Below are positions 1-12,182 of a stretch of DNA of 64,000 nt, in pieces; position 1 is the first letter of the stretch, and each line of letters opens with the position of its first letter. Where the stretch lies: positions 1,384,204 through 1,448,203 of the forward strand of contig JAQFVV010006352.1 in assembly GCA_028023455.1 (NCBI GenBank), written 5' to 3'. Made by a program: the position numbers and the translations under genes. This DNA is from Epiperipatus broadwayi (lineage: Eukaryota; Onychophora; Udeonychophora; Euonychophora; Peripatidae). Below the pieces are notes generated by a model. It was given only the letters and a program-made list of their open reading frames with translations. It did no database searches and was not told where the DNA came from.

Positions 1-3000
1 TTTTTAAATACTGGACATAGAATAAATAGTGAAAAAAACATTCAAGTAATTAAATATGTAAAGAAGTATAGTGAGAGGATATGTATATACAAGAAAATTT
101 TGATAAATGTATGAATATAGTTAAAGGTCCTGTAAAATTGGCTGGAAAATGGGTGTTATTAGATAGCTGGAAAATTTAGTTAAGTATAATTATAGGTAAA
201 TTATATGTATATATTTATATAGATAATTATCATTCTAATTATGTTAAGTTTAAAATATTAAATATAGTTATAATATGTAAAAAAGAGAAAAATTAGGAAA
301 TTTATAAATAATATTAAAATATAAATATGTGATTATATAATGTAAATACATAATTATAATTTATAAGTAAATATTATGTATAGTTATTTATGTACATAAT
401 AAATAGGAAATAGATTATTTTAGCTTTAATATTGTAATGTAAAATGAAACCTGTACATGGAGTTGTAAAATAGAAAGAATTATAATATAACTGTGTATTT
501 ATTTCTTGATAAGGCTCCAATACAGAAGCAAAATCTGGGTTGTTGAGGTTTATTAAACATAATATTATTTAAAAAGTTGCCTTATTAAATAATTTTTTAT
601 TGAATTATTTTTAATATATATATATTGTGCCGGTCAATATCGTGTATTCATTCAACAAGACCAATAATCCAAGCAAAAGTACCTTGAATCCAACCATGCA
701 CAAAATACATACGTCAGGACAAGGATGAATCCTAACCTATTTGCCTAAACTATTGCCTCTCTGATTAATGGATAACGTTTGTGATGACACTAGCAGTGCT
801 TGGTTTTATTCCGTCCCAGCTGGAGGTCATGGTTCACATAGAGACTCAAAACAATAAAGGGTTTATATGAAAAATCAATGATTTAATGGATTCTGATGAT
901 TGCAGAATGGTACAGACATGATTTGATCGATTACCAATGGTTTGAACCGTAATACTGATAATTCCCTATGGCAACACTACAAAGAATCGAATTTAAATCA
1001 AAGAAATATTTAAATAAATAGAGTAATTAACCTTAGAGATTGGGAGTGATGACAAACCAAGCTTATTTAAAATAACAATACTATAGGAATTTATTAAGGA
1101 ATTTAGTACAAAATAAGTAGTCTTTGTTTATACAACTTGGTTATTTTCTTTAATTCATTTTGATGCGGCTTTGACAAACAATGTAAAAGTTTGTTAATTG
1201 GTCAGCCAAAAACCAATCAGCAATAAAAGATTATTAGCCCTCTTCAAGATATTACAAATAAATCTGTTTATATATATTACAAGATATGAAAGATGTGCAT
1301 TTAAAACATTATTACATTTAAAATCATTTGATATAATGAGTGTGGGAAGCAAAATAGTTCTTAAATAAATAATTGACAATTATACAGTCAGATTGCATTA
1401 ATTACCAAATTTGTTTGTGAAGAACGTGCCATCATGGCAGAGAGCATTTCAGGTTTGCTAAATAAAGATATAAAATGATAAAGAAGGCAATATGCTATTA
1501 TAGATTACAAAAAAAAATAAATGAGGTCTGTTATGAAACTCTGGGTGGCTTTGCTAAAGGAAATTCCTGATATGTACAGGTAGATAAGAGAAATGTTGGC
1601 CCTCTAGCCAAAGCATGTCTCTGAATAATAATAAAATATTTTTGATGTGCTGGACTTCCATACACATTTTAAATGGCAATGCCTGAAAATGATCCCTTGG
1701 TATGAACTATGTCTACTTTGAGGGAGTGTGAAAGATTGGACTGGTCAGAGTTAAATTTCCGAAGGTCCTAATGAGTAAGTAGCAAAGCAAAATAATAAAT
1801 GAATGGTTGTAGCTATAAATACATAATGCCTTAGACATATTTAGGTAGATAATGTATCACTAACAAAATTATAACTTAAATCCTGATTAAAATAATTGGC
1901 TCCCTGACATAAAAGGAAGTCCCCAAAGCCTTAGGCCAACAATGAATGAATTAAAAATTATATTATAAAAAGAAAGGCAAGAATTAAAACTAAAATATAA
2001 ATTGTTTTCCACATTTTTATTAATAAGTTATTAAATAGTTTATCAAACATTACAAAATAAGACTGTCTTTTAATTAACATAGATGGAGCATTAAATATCA
2101 AATTCACTTCTGGGGAATTTTAAACATATATCATAATAAATTGTAAATCATAATTTTAATATTTTCTGACAAATAAAATATGTGTATGAAATATATACTG
2201 ATAAAATTCTATGATAAATGTGCTATCAATAATTTTCTTTCAAAGTATACATTTTACAGAAATTGTAATAGGTTTAGCTAATCGATTTAATTATGAGAGC
2301 AATTTTAAATTGGAAGTAATAATAAAATTTTTTAAAATAATTTCAATCATAAATAAAGTTAAAATGAATTTATAATATAAAAGGTACAAAACTAAACAAG
2401 CTTTTCTATTAATTAATTTATGGAAAGTAAGTGTGCTGTAATGATTTTAACTGGAAAATTAAGAGCGAGAGAATTTAAAGTTAATAGCTCATTGAATTTC
2501 GTACTTGGAAATTTCAGTAAATCAAATATTCTAAATCAACCAACAAAATTAATTTAATTTGCCGCATCAAAATAATGTAAGATTTTATAAAAATTGATAT
2601 TTTAAATTTAATAAAATTAAAAGGCGCATTTAAACCAAACCGTATAAACATCACATAGATATATAAAATATACATTAGTATTGATTTGGAAAACAAGTAA
2701 AATGGAATCAATGGCTTGCTGTGAATTGGACGTTATCTCAGAATCAATCAGTAGGCATTCCATGGCTGTAAACGGGCATTTATACAGTCAGATTATTTGC
2801 AGGCTTCCTCAACACAGACAGTCTCTGGCTAGATGTTTAAGCACTGGAAAGGTATTGATGAGTTGGTGGAACAGATCTCTGAGAAGCAAACGACCAATCT
2901 TTTCACGCCGTCATTTCTTTAGGCATGATGTATATATAGATTAATCACTTCTCTCCAGTAAACTCAATAAAAATTTAATTCTTATCAAATTTTCCCTTAT

Positions 3001-3600
3001 TTATGTGTTCTGATCTTTATCTAGAGGATTGAATCTACAGTGACAACTGCCAATTGCAATCGCTCTAACTGTTTCTCTCAGGTTGGTGCCTGCTTGGGAG
3101 GGAAATCTATAATTCTGCATGAACATGCCTCAAGGGTTGATTTGCTAATTAAAAAAAAACAAGCATATTAAGTTTATCAGTCATTGTACTAACAAAATCT
3201 ATTTAATTAAGGTTTAGATTAACAAAAATGTAGATTTTATTCAGAAAAATTTTAGGAATTTGGTACAATGACTTTCAAACTGATATTTGACATAAACTTA
3301 AATAGAAATCTACAAAATATAATTGATCCTTTAATGTACATTTATCAAAAGATAAATATAAAATGTTACCAACTGATTAATTTAAGAAAAATGAACTTTA
3401 ATGAAGAATTTAAAATATTTGTAACATTTTATAGATATCTAGGATTCAATTACATATAAATGCCAATTTAATAAAATAAACACAATATACATTTTTACAA
3501 ATATAGAATAAATAAACTAATATAAAAAGGTTAGTTTTAATTATAAAATAAGATTAATGAAATATAAACATTTATAATATTGCTTAAAATATACTACCAC
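1..3600. other. AT-rich DNA without recognisable genes
   Basis: This is long AT-rich sequence with many short A and T runs and no ORF I recognise. Two patches have a more balanced composition, at about 621-870 and 2690-2945. The second contains an open frame of 87 codons on the plus strand (2681-2944) rich in Ser, Arg and His, with no motif that I can place and no clear splice signals. I see no structured repeat here apart from a short (TA)n run near 613-622. Confidence 0.6.
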
Positions 3601-3602
3601 CT

Positions 3603-3721
3603 AATATGAGATGGGTGTCAGTTAATAAGGATTGGGTTCAAACCCAGACTAGTGCTGATGACATTGGCACTAGGTGAAGCAGAAATATGTATTCTATTTT
3701 CATCTTCAATATATATATATA
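3603..3721 (+). repeat. possible tRNA-derived SINE fragment
   Basis: A short segment contains GGGTTCAAACCC, a good match to the RNA polymerase III B box found in tRNA genes and tRNA-derived SINEs. It is followed by a CCAG..CTGATG..ATTGGCAC tract that resembles the 3' half of the better preserved short element at 4086-4191. No A box is evident, so this would be a truncated copy. It abuts a (TA)n run and then the start of the diverged LTR at 3723. The call rests on the B box and the resemblance only. Confidence 0.35.
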
Positions 3722-3722
3722 T

Positions 3723-5853
3723 TGAACTGGATGCTTTATCCGCTTCAAAAGTACCATCACAAAATTAAAACTAACATTTATATTTATAAAGTTCTTAAAA
3801 AAAACTATTTAAAAGTGTTGTGTTATTTTTTTTAATATATTAAGAGTATGTGCAATAATACACATACTCCTTTATATTTTACATTTTTATGATTTTACTT
3901 TTTCAATAGATTTTAGTTTAAAATAATTTTTTATGCTTATTTTTTTTTTCATTACAGTAATTAAAAGCAAACAAAGTTTTAAACTATTTGTAAAAGTATT
4001 TTAATTTTTAAAAAAAGGTTTGATTGTGATGAAGTTTTTTTATTTTGTTCATTGTAATCTATTTTTAAAAGATGAGATTTATTTTGTCAAGCATTGGTGG
4101 TCGAGAGGTCAGTGACAGCTGCTTTACAAGCAGTTGTCCTAGGTTAGCAGGTTTTCTTCCAGCTGATGCTATGACACATGAGGGGAAAAAAGATGAGATT
4201 TATTTTTTCATTTACTTAAATTTAATTAATGTTTGAAAATAGATAAGAGCCCTGTTTGGATTTTGTTTTTTTTATTTAAGCAGGAGATAAATATTTACCT
4301 TGGTCAAAACTTTTAATTAGAGATTAAGTGGGAGATAACAATTTACATAAATAGCCCCAGGTTTTTGGCTGTTTTATTATTCTGCTTATTATTCTTATTT
4401 GGATGCTTATCATGATTCTTATTCAGTTTGCTCTAATTTTTATATTTATTAATTGCTCAATGCAAATCACTGAAGTGTGGACTTCCAAAATTAGATTTCT
4501 TTTCTTGACTTCTAATAGATTTTGCTAATAGTATTTTCTGCTTACTGGGCTAAGAAATAATCGCTTAGTTACTTCTAATATAAGAAGGTGAATATGCTGC
4601 AACATTGAAAATACTAACCATCCCTCCAGAATGCTCAAATTACATTCCATGAGGCCTTCTTAATAATATGCAGTGCTAAATCACCCAAAGATGAACCCCA
4701 GAACTCCATAATTATGCATTCAAGAACATAGTCTAAAAGTGTGGTCCAAAACTGAAATAAGTTGGTCAGAGCATTATGCCTCATGGTAAACAAACATTTT
4801 CATATTATAACCAGGGTTTAAATCTCTTGTTTAAACCTCTATGTTAAAGTCTCAGCTTAATCTAAAAAGAAACCTGTCTCTATAATACATTATGCAAACT
4901 CCTTTAAATATCACTAATTATTTTATTATGTACTTTTCTTATTATATGTATTGAAGTCTTAGTTTTAAATTTTCATATTTTATATTTATTTTTCCAAGAG
5001 TGTATTGTGAGTTTATATTTTATATGCTCAGATTTTAGATTTAGTTGTTTTTTTTTTTATATTACTAACCATGGATAAATGCTTGAGCAGATATTAGTAA
5101 TTTTCTTTTTAATTCACTTGTCCCTTATTTTTTTTATTCTCATTAAATTAGACAATCTTTGTTTGCATTTCCTGCAGACCATAAAACTTTTGACTAATGA
5201 TTTCTCGAGTGTATTGTTCTGTTTTTCTTAGTCAGTAGAGATTTTGTTTTTTCTATGTTTCAGATTACATAATACTGTAATCTTTTTTGTTCTATTGTCA
5301 AAGTCAGCCTTGGGTGTTTTGAACATGGTCTTTTCTGAAGTGTTTGCATGCATTTGACATTTTTATGTCCTGATGTTTTATTTCCAGGCTATGGAAAGCT
5401 CGCCTGTGCTGTTTGTCAACTTCCATGCAAGATGGTTATCTTCTGAAATCTCTAAATAAAGGAAAACTGGAATTTGTTTATATAAATCACTAGTAGGAAG
5501 ATATTATAAATTCTTTTTAATTCTTAGGTAATAAAACAAAGTTGATGCCAATACTCTCGTACCCTTTTTGATAAATCTGCTGGAGAAATCTAAGTCAAAC
5601 TTATATATTTTGTAGATTAATATTTTAGATTTAATAAACTTTAAAATTATTCATAATTATTTTTGGCTAACATTTGTCTGCATTCTTTTCTCAATTGTCT
5701 GAGAAATGTTAAAGTTCACTTTCTCTCCCTGGGTCTAGCTGATAGCATTATTTATCATCATTAACTTTTGGATCACCATAAATTAAATTTTCTAGGTATT
5801 TAGTGACTTAGTGGTGCCCTCAGTGATCAAAAGAAGATCGAAGTGACGGGTAT

Positions 5854-5857
<4 letters not shown>
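3723..5857 (+). mobile_element. Old, diverged solo LTR related to the element at 5921
   Basis: This stretch reads as a diverged colinear relative of the LTRs at 5921-7828 and 9937-12182. It starts TGAACTGGAT after a (TA)n run, where the younger LTR starts TGAGCCAGAT. Recognisable blocks follow in the same order: the 'gattaagtgggagataa' block, the 'gaagtcttagttttaa' block, the 'ttgtctgcattcttttctcaattgtctgag' type block (first part quoted only), the 'tccctgggtctagctgatag' block, and a final GGGTATAACA, against CCCGTTACA or CCTGTTACA in the younger LTRs. It therefore keeps the TG...CA termini. No internal coding region adjoins it, so it is a solo LTR or the outer LTR of a lost element. A SINE is inserted at 4086. 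Confidence 0.7.
4067..4206 (+). mobile_element. tRNA-derived SINE with 19-bp target-site duplication
   Basis: The direct repeat AAAAGATGAGATTTATTTT occurs at 4067-4085 and again at 4188-4206. It brackets a body of about 102 bp (4086-4187) that ends in a short A run. The body holds TGGTCGAGAGG, close to the polymerase III A box, then a pair of complementary arms around 'tttacaa' that look like a tRNA anticodon stem and loop, then GGTTAGCAGG, a worn B box. The perfect duplication is the signature of LINE-mediated retroposition. It lies inside the old solo LTR and so is younger than that LTR. Confidence 0.72.

Positions 5858-5920
<63 letters not shown>
5858..5920. repeat. (AT)n microsatellite between two LTRs
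   Basis: An essentially pure AT dinucleotide run of about 60 bp sits between the 3' end of the diverged LTR and the 5' LTR of the gag-only element. The element's target duplication would lie inside this tract and cannot be delimited. Confidence 0.95.
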
Positions 5921-5922
<2 letters not shown>

Positions 5923-7828
5923 AGCCAGATTGATTTCCAATTCAATGGTTTTATTACTAAAATTAATGAAGGAAAAACAACTTCATTTTCATTAAATGTC
6001 TAATGCTAAAATTTTTATTATTATTTAAAACACATATGCATTTATATTTTAAAATAGATTATTTAATGTTTATAAAATTGATTGTAAAATAGTTTACTTT
6101 CACCGCCTGTTTTAATCAATTTGATTAAAAACAGACAAGCTTGCTAATTATATATTCCTGTTGCTTTTATTGTAATTATTTTTAAAGTTAATTCTAAAAA
6201 AAAAGCGGAGATTTAGTTTTGTATTTGTCGTTTTTGTTTCAATTATCCCTGGTTGGAAGTCTTAAATTAGATTGAGTGGGAAATTAATATTTGCCCTGCC
6301 TGGAATATAGAATGGACACTAATGAAAGTTTTGCGCGGGAAATGTAGCAAGGCAAGGATAGCCCATCAATTTTTGGAGAGAGAAGAGATTCATTATTCGA
6401 TACACACTTGGGTTATTGACTGCTAAGAGTCAGATGGTTTTGAGGAGCTTTTCAGATGTTTCATTGCCTGCTAAAAACTTAAATAATTATTGACAAACTT
6501 CATTGCTGTGCAAGATGTCAAAATCTACCACTATGGGTTTTGCCATCATTAGAATGTCTTGCTAATTTAAACAAAGGATGGACTCACGATTACCAGCTCT
6601 CCTTCAGTCATGCCATGAGCCTCTAAAATAAACACTGCCTCTACTTTGCCACTGTCAAAGGACCTGAAAGATGAACTATTATCAAAAGTGCACACTAGTC
6701 ACTAAATCACTAGAACTCTGCCTTACCATAAGCTAAACTTTTTCCTATTCTAGCCAGGGTAAATAAATTGCGTTTAATTAAATCTCCACTCAATCTAATG
6801 ATAAATATGTTTTAAAATGGTATTGTTTTTTTTAATTATTTATTATCTGTATGTACTCTTTTCTAGTATTTAAAGTGTGTCTTGGAATCTTAGTTTTAAG
6901 ATTCCAAGTTTGTTTGCAATTTTCGTTTATCAGGGGGTGCATAAGGTGATTGTATTTTATATGTTTAATATATAGCTGATTATTTCATTAATTATTACAA
7001 AACACATTGGCAGTTTTCATAATCTTTATTTATTTACCTGCCCTTAGTTGTACAATAAAGAATCTTTAAACATGTTTCGTTTGCGCTGTTTATGCAAACA
7101 ACAAAATCTTTTTGCTGGCTATTTGTCAAGTTATTTCTTCGGGTTGTCTGAAAATAGTCTATTTCTTTCTGGATTACATAAGATCATAATCAAATATCTG
7201 TTGCTGTCTTGTAGGTGAAATCAACCATGTTTACTTTGAATGTAGTATTATGGACAACAGTCCTGCGGTGTTTTAATGACAGTAATTAGAATATTACTGC
7301 TCGGACATCCGTGCTGGTTACGTCGATTTCCGGCAGGACAGTAACTGTTTTATTATCCCTGATTCAGGAAGCTAGGGTTGTTGTTTGTTTTTGTAATTTT
7401 ACAACTGGCCAGCAAGAAGATATTATCCTAACCATTTCTTATATTTTAAGTGAGAGAATTTTATTGCCAAAATGTTTAATGCCTTCATGTTTGTCATACT
7501 CTTGTGCACTCTCTGGTAAATATATGTATGTTAACATAAGTCACTTTTATATTCATGGCTAGATGTCTTTACTATATTGTCTAACTTATAAAATTAATAA
7601 ATTGTTATAAATTGTTTAAATTTATTTGGCTGACGTTTGTCTTTGTGCTTTGATTTCTCAGCTGTCTAAATAATATTTAAGATATCTTGTTCCTCCCTGA
7701 GTGTAGTTCAGTGCCTTTTGATTTGCATATCCTGTCCACCCTAAAATAAATGTCTAGTTCCTATTTTCGGACTAGTGGCACCCCCAGGGGCAGTATATGT
7801 GAATCTCAAAGATCTTTATCCCGTTACA
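5921..7828 (+). repeat. 5' LTR (1908 bp) of the gag-only element
   Basis: It begins TGAGCCAGAT and ends CCCGTTACA. It matches the 3' LTR over its length apart from structural differences. It keeps about 50 bp near 7350-7400 that the 3' LTR has lost, and it lacks the 353-bp duplication present there. It contains a palindromic block near 6108-6133 (TTTTAATCAA pairing with TTGATTAAAA) and a perfect hairpin at 6881-6908. An 83-codon open frame at 7311-7562 lies wholly inside the LTR and is probably fortuitous. Confidence 0.9.
6881..6908. repeat. Perfect 12-bp hairpin inside the LTR
   Basis: CTTGGAATCTTA and its exact complement TAAGATTCCAAG are separated by a GTTT loop. The same hairpin is present unchanged in the 3' LTR at 11246-11273. 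Its role is unknown; an RNA structure in the LTR transcript is possible. Confidence 0.9.
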
Positions 7829-8315
7829 TATATAGTAATTTTTGGTGTGTCAATGTGGAGCTTCCGAGTTTTCAAATCCATGTGAGATTTTGTTTAGATG
7901 GTTGAGAAAGATTTCAGGTGTAAGTGGCAAGATCTAGTCGGTAGAGGTTTGATTTTTGTTAATTATTGCATGTATTGTTAAAGCAGTTTGGTTGAACGGG
8001 GTTTCATCTTTTTCATATGACATAAATAAATAAACAATAAATAGTGTATTTTTTAAAAATGTCTGTCAGAATTAATTTTTTTTGAAGAGTCAAATATATA
8101 TAGTTCGTCTTTTTCATATGACATAAATAATAAATAGAGTTTTTTTGTTGTTGTTGTTTAAACAAAAAGAAAAATATCGTTCGGAGTAAATTTTCGAATT
8201 TAAAAGTAGTAAAAATAGTTCCTTGTCTGCTTGCATATAAATAAATAGCGTTTATTTGCTTTGAGATTTTTGTTTAAAAAAAAAAGTTAGTATAGCAAGT
8301 TAAACATGTGTAAAA

Positions 8316-9717
8316 ATGGAAGGTAAAGAAGAAGGTGACAGGGTGGCAGGTTTTGAAGAGAGCCATGTTTCATTTAAATACCACCAGATAGTAGAAAAAG
8401 AAGGGAGCGAGACACAGATAATGATAAAGTTGATAATAGAAATGAAACAAAGTCAGCAAGCTGAGATGAAAGAAATACGACAAGAGTTGCTAGAAATGAA
8501 ACAAGGTCAGCAAGCTGAGATGAAAGAAATATGACAAGAGTTGCTGGAAATGAAACAAAATATAGCAAAACAAAATATAGAAATAAAACAGAGTCAACAA
8601 ACAATACTGCAGGACTTGAGACAGTAAATATGGAAGAAAGTCGACAAAAATCAAGTAGCTCTAGAAGCCATAGAGAAAGATCGAAATAAGGAGGTTCAGG
8701 AAGTTGAAAATTTTAAAGGAAGAGATGAAAGAAGTAAAAGATGAGGTACAGCAAAGTAGTGTTAGGACAGATAGTTTAGAAATAAAGATGGTGCAGGTTG
8801 AAGGGATGGGCAAGGAATGGATAGACATACATAAAACAACACAAGTCGAATTGGAGATGTTAAAGGAAGGAGAAATGCAGAGAGAAATAGATCTGAGGAT
8901 TGATGGTGCTGTCAGGAAATTAGAAAACATGTTTGAAGGCATAGAGGAAAGTAAAAATAATTTGAAAACAGAAGTACAACAAACTTGTATTGATATGATA
9001 AAAGGACTCGAATATAGGCTAGCTGGGATACAGAATAAACCTAGGGCATTCTATACTGAAGACAAACAGTATGAAACAGAAAATGAATATAGGGAGTCGA
9101 GAAGTAAAAGACAGGAAGGGCCCTCCAGTATATTCTTGAAAAAACAATTCCTAATAGAAACATTCAAGTCTGAGGTGGGAGAAAGCCCATTAAATCATTT
9201 AGGAAGTTTGGCTAATATGTTTTGTGTTCAAGACTGGCTGGAAAGGGATAAAGTTACAGTATCCAGTAACTACCTTCGTGAAACAGCCTCTGACTGGTGG
9301 CACACTTTATTCACCAAACCAAGAACATTTGAGGAATATAGGCATGCCATTTTAAAAACATTTTGGAGTGAAGCCAGACAAAATGGGATACTCTATTAAA
9401 TATCCCATGAGAGATATTCCAGCGTTCGCGGTGAAACATACACGCAATTTTTTTATAGACAAGTAGCGAAACTCAAGGCATTAACAGCCTTTCCGTTGTC
9501 GGACGATCAAGTCACAAGGACTATCCGACATAATATGCCACCAGACATACAACAAATGATGTTGAGTAATAATGGGCGGTCGATAAAAGAAATGGCAGAA
9601 TTTTTAACGGCTGTAGATTTTGGCAAGGTATCAAGAGAACCTGTAGACAGGTTCAGGAGAGTAGATCGTCCTAGAACCTGTAGACAGGTTCACAACCGCC
9701 TGACCAAGTGTAAGTGA
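8316..9717 (+). pseudogene. gag: gag-like gene of the LTR element, with two stops and a frameshift
   Basis: The coding region starts at the ATG at 8316 and runs for about 465 codons. The N-terminal third is charged and coiled-coil-like, with an imperfect repeat of the type EMKQxQQAEMKEIRQELL. The second repeat has CGA changed to TGA (8532-8534), giving a stop. Another in-frame TAA follows at about 8624, and the frame shifts near 8700. From 8704 the frame is open to 9396. It includes a retrotransposon-gag-like segment with ETASDWWHTLF, typical of the helical capsid region (W-W pair and following F). A single TAA at 9397-9399 then interrupts it, and the same frame continues to 9717. No CCHC zinc knuckle is visible. 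The product would have packaged the element's RNA, but as it stands it cannot be made whole. Confidence 0.75.
9637..9691. repeat. Two identical 18-bp palindromes at the end of gag
   Basis: GAACCTGTAGACAGGTTC occurs at 9637-9654 and again at 9674-9691. Each copy is itself an inverted repeat, a 7-bp stem GAACCTG/CAGGTTC with a TAGA loop. The spacing is 37 bp. In the gag frame they fall just before the stop codon. Confidence 0.9.
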
Positions 9718-9936
9718 TATTGATTGGACGTACTGTTTGAAAAAGAAAAAAAAGATTTGGTTAAGGATTTATGAGAATGGATAAATGTTGGAAATGAAAT
9801 AGTTTGTTTTTCATGAGTGCGAGGCAAACTTCAGCCGAATTTCTAGGGGTAGTTTTTAAAATGTTTATAGTTTAAAAAAAAGAAAAAAAAGTTGCAGGAA
9901 TGTTTTTTTTTTTTTTTGATCACGTGTTGAGGCAGT

Positions 9937-12182
9937 TGAGCCGGATTGATTTCCAATTCAATGGATTTATTACTAAAATTAATGAAGGAAAAACAACTTC
10001 ATTTTCATTAAATGTCTAATGCTAAAATTTTTATTATTATTTAAAACACATACGCATTTATATTTTAAAATAGATTATTTAATGTTTATAAAATTGATTG
10101 TAAAATAGTTTACTTTCACCACCTGTTTTAATCAATTTGATTAAAAACAGACAAGCTTGCTAATTATATATTCCTGTTGCTTTTATTGTAATTATTTTTA
10201 AAGTTAATTCTAAAAAAAAAGGTGGAGATTTAGTTTTGTATTTGTCATTTTTGTTTCAATTATCCCTGGTTGGAAGTCTTAAATTAGATTGAGTGGGAAA
10301 TTAATATTCACCCTGCCTGGAATATAGAATGGACACTAATGAAAGTTTTGCGTGGGAAATGTAGCAAGGCAAGGATAGCCCACTAATTTTTATTTAAAAC
10401 ACATACGCATTTATATTTTAAAATAGATTATTTAATGTTTATAAAATTGATTGTAAAATAGTTTACTTTCACCACCTGTTTTAATCAATTTGATTAAAAA
10501 CAGACAAGCTTGCTAATTATATATTCCTGTTGCTTTTATTGTAATTATTTTTAGTTAATTCTAAAAAAAAGGCGGAGATTTAGTTTTGTATTTGTCGTTT
10601 TTGTTTCAATTATCCCTGGTTGGAAGTCTTAAATTAGATTGAGTGGGAAATTAATATTTGCCCTGCCTGGAATATAGAATGGACACTAATGAAAGTTTTG
10701 CACGGGGAATGTAGCAAGGCAAGGATAGCCCACCAATTTTTGGAGAGAGAAGAGATTCATTATTAGATACACACTTGGGTTATTGACTGCTAAGTGTCAG
10801 ATGGTTTTGAGTAGCTGTTTGGACATTTAATTGCCTGCTAAAAACAAATAATTATTGACAAACTTCATTGCTGTGCAAGATGTCAAAATCTACTGCTATG
10901 GGTTTTGCCATCATTAGAATGTCTTGCTAATTTAAACAAAGGACGGACTCACGACTACCAGCTCTCCTTCAGCCATGCCATGAGCCTCTAAAATAAACAC
11001 TGCCTCTACCTTGCCACTGTCAAAGGACCTGAAAGATGAACTATTATCAAAAGTGTGCACTCGTCACTAAATCACTAGAACTCTGCCTTACCTTAAGCTA
11101 AACTTTTTCCTATTCTAGCCAGGGTAAATAAATTGTGTTTAATTAAATCTCCGCTCAATCTAATGATAAATATGTTTTAAAATGGTATTGTTTTTTTTAA
11201 TTATTTATTATCTGTATGTACTCTTTTCTAGTATTTAAAGTGTGTCTTGGAATCTTAGTTTTAAGATTCCAAGTTTGTTTGCAATTTTCGTCTATCAGGG
11301 GGTGCATAAGGTGATTGTATTTTATATGTTTAATATATAGCTGATTATTTCATTAACTATTACAAAACACATTGGCAGTTTTCATAATCTTTATTTATTT
11401 ACCTGCCCTTAGTTGTACAATAAAGAATCTTTAAACATGTTTCGTTTGCGCTGTTTATGCAAACAACAAAATCTTTTTGCTGGCTATTTGTCAAGTTATT
11501 TCTTCGGGTTGTCTGAAAATAGTCTATTTCTTTCTGGATTACGTAAGAACATAATCAAATATCTGTTGCTGTCTTGTAGGTGAGATCAACCACGTTTACT
11601 TTGAATATAGTATTACACGCAGCAGTCCTGCGGCGTTTTAACGACAGTAATTAGAATATTACTGCTCGGACATCTGTGCTGGTTACGTCAATTTCCGGTG
11701 GGACAGTAACTGTTTTACAACTGGCCAGCAAGAAGATATTTTCCGGTGGGACAGTAACTGTTTTACAACTGGCCAGCAAGAAGATATTATCCTAACCATT
11801 TCTTATATTTTAAATGAGAGAATTTTATTGCCAAAATGTTTAACGCCTTCATGTTTGTCGTACTCTTGTGCACTCTCTGGTAAATATACGTATGTTAACA
11901 TAAGTCACTTTTATATTCATGGCTAGATGTCTTCACTATATTGTCTAACTTATAAAATTAATAAATTGTTTAAATTTATTTGGCTGACGTTTGTCTTTGT
12001 GCTTTGATTTCTCAGCTGTCTAAATAATATTTAAGATATCTTGTTCCTCCCTGAGTGTAGTTCGGTGCCTTTTGATTCGCATATCCTGTCCACCCTAAAA
12101 TAAATGTCTAATTCCTATTTTCAGACTAGTGGCGCCCCCGGGGTCAGTATATGCGAAACTCAAAGATCTTTCTCCTGTTACA
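9937..12182 (+). repeat. 3' LTR (2246 bp) of the gag-only element
   Basis: It begins TGAGCCGGAT and ends CCTGTTACA, followed directly by (AT)n. It is longer than the 5' LTR because of a 353-bp tandem duplication (10035-10740). Near 11690-11790 it carries a 48-bp tandem duplication of the block containing 'gggacagtaactgttttac', joined to a deletion relative to the 5' LTR. The polypurine stretch upstream (about 9872-9891) is not adjacent to the LTR start. Confidence 0.9.
10035..10740. repeat. 353-bp tandem duplication within the 3' LTR
   Basis: The block that begins around 'ttatttaaaacacatacgc' and ends at 'gatagccca' is present twice in a row; the marker AAAACACATACGC starts at 10043 and again at 10396. 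The 5' LTR has a single copy. Because reverse transcription makes both LTRs alike at insertion, this duplication arose after integration or during a recombined transposition cycle. Confidence 0.88.

Larger units (their letters stand above)
5921..12182 (+). mobile_element. Non-autonomous LTR retrotransposon encoding only gag
   Basis: Two long direct repeats (5921-7828 and 9937-12182) flank about 2.1 kb of internal DNA whose only coding content is a damaged gag-like gene (8316-9717). Both LTRs start TG and end CA, and both outer flanks are AT dinucleotide repeats. There is no protease, reverse transcriptase, RNase H or integrase sequence between gag and the 3' LTR, where only about 220 bp of non-coding DNA lies. 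The element would need pol proteins from a relative in trans. The LTRs are nearly identical in substitutions but differ by duplications and a deletion, so the insertion looks fairly recent. I cannot assign a superfamily (Ty3-like, BEL or other) without pol. Confidence 0.85.

Noticed and set aside
2681-2944. 87-codon open frame considered as an exon
   Set aside because: Open frame and mildly richer GC only; no domain, no good splice borders and no neighbouring coding segment.
3651-3685. CTGATGA followed downstream by GAAA, considered as another hammerhead
   Set aside because: No stem II or stem I partner pairs; the sequence fits the SINE-like fragment better.
7843-7860. Possible primer-binding site TGGTGTGTCAATGTGG after the 5' LTR
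   Set aside because: It starts 14 bp beyond the LTR end and matches a tRNA-Leu-like 3' end only with an internal gap; too weak to annotate.
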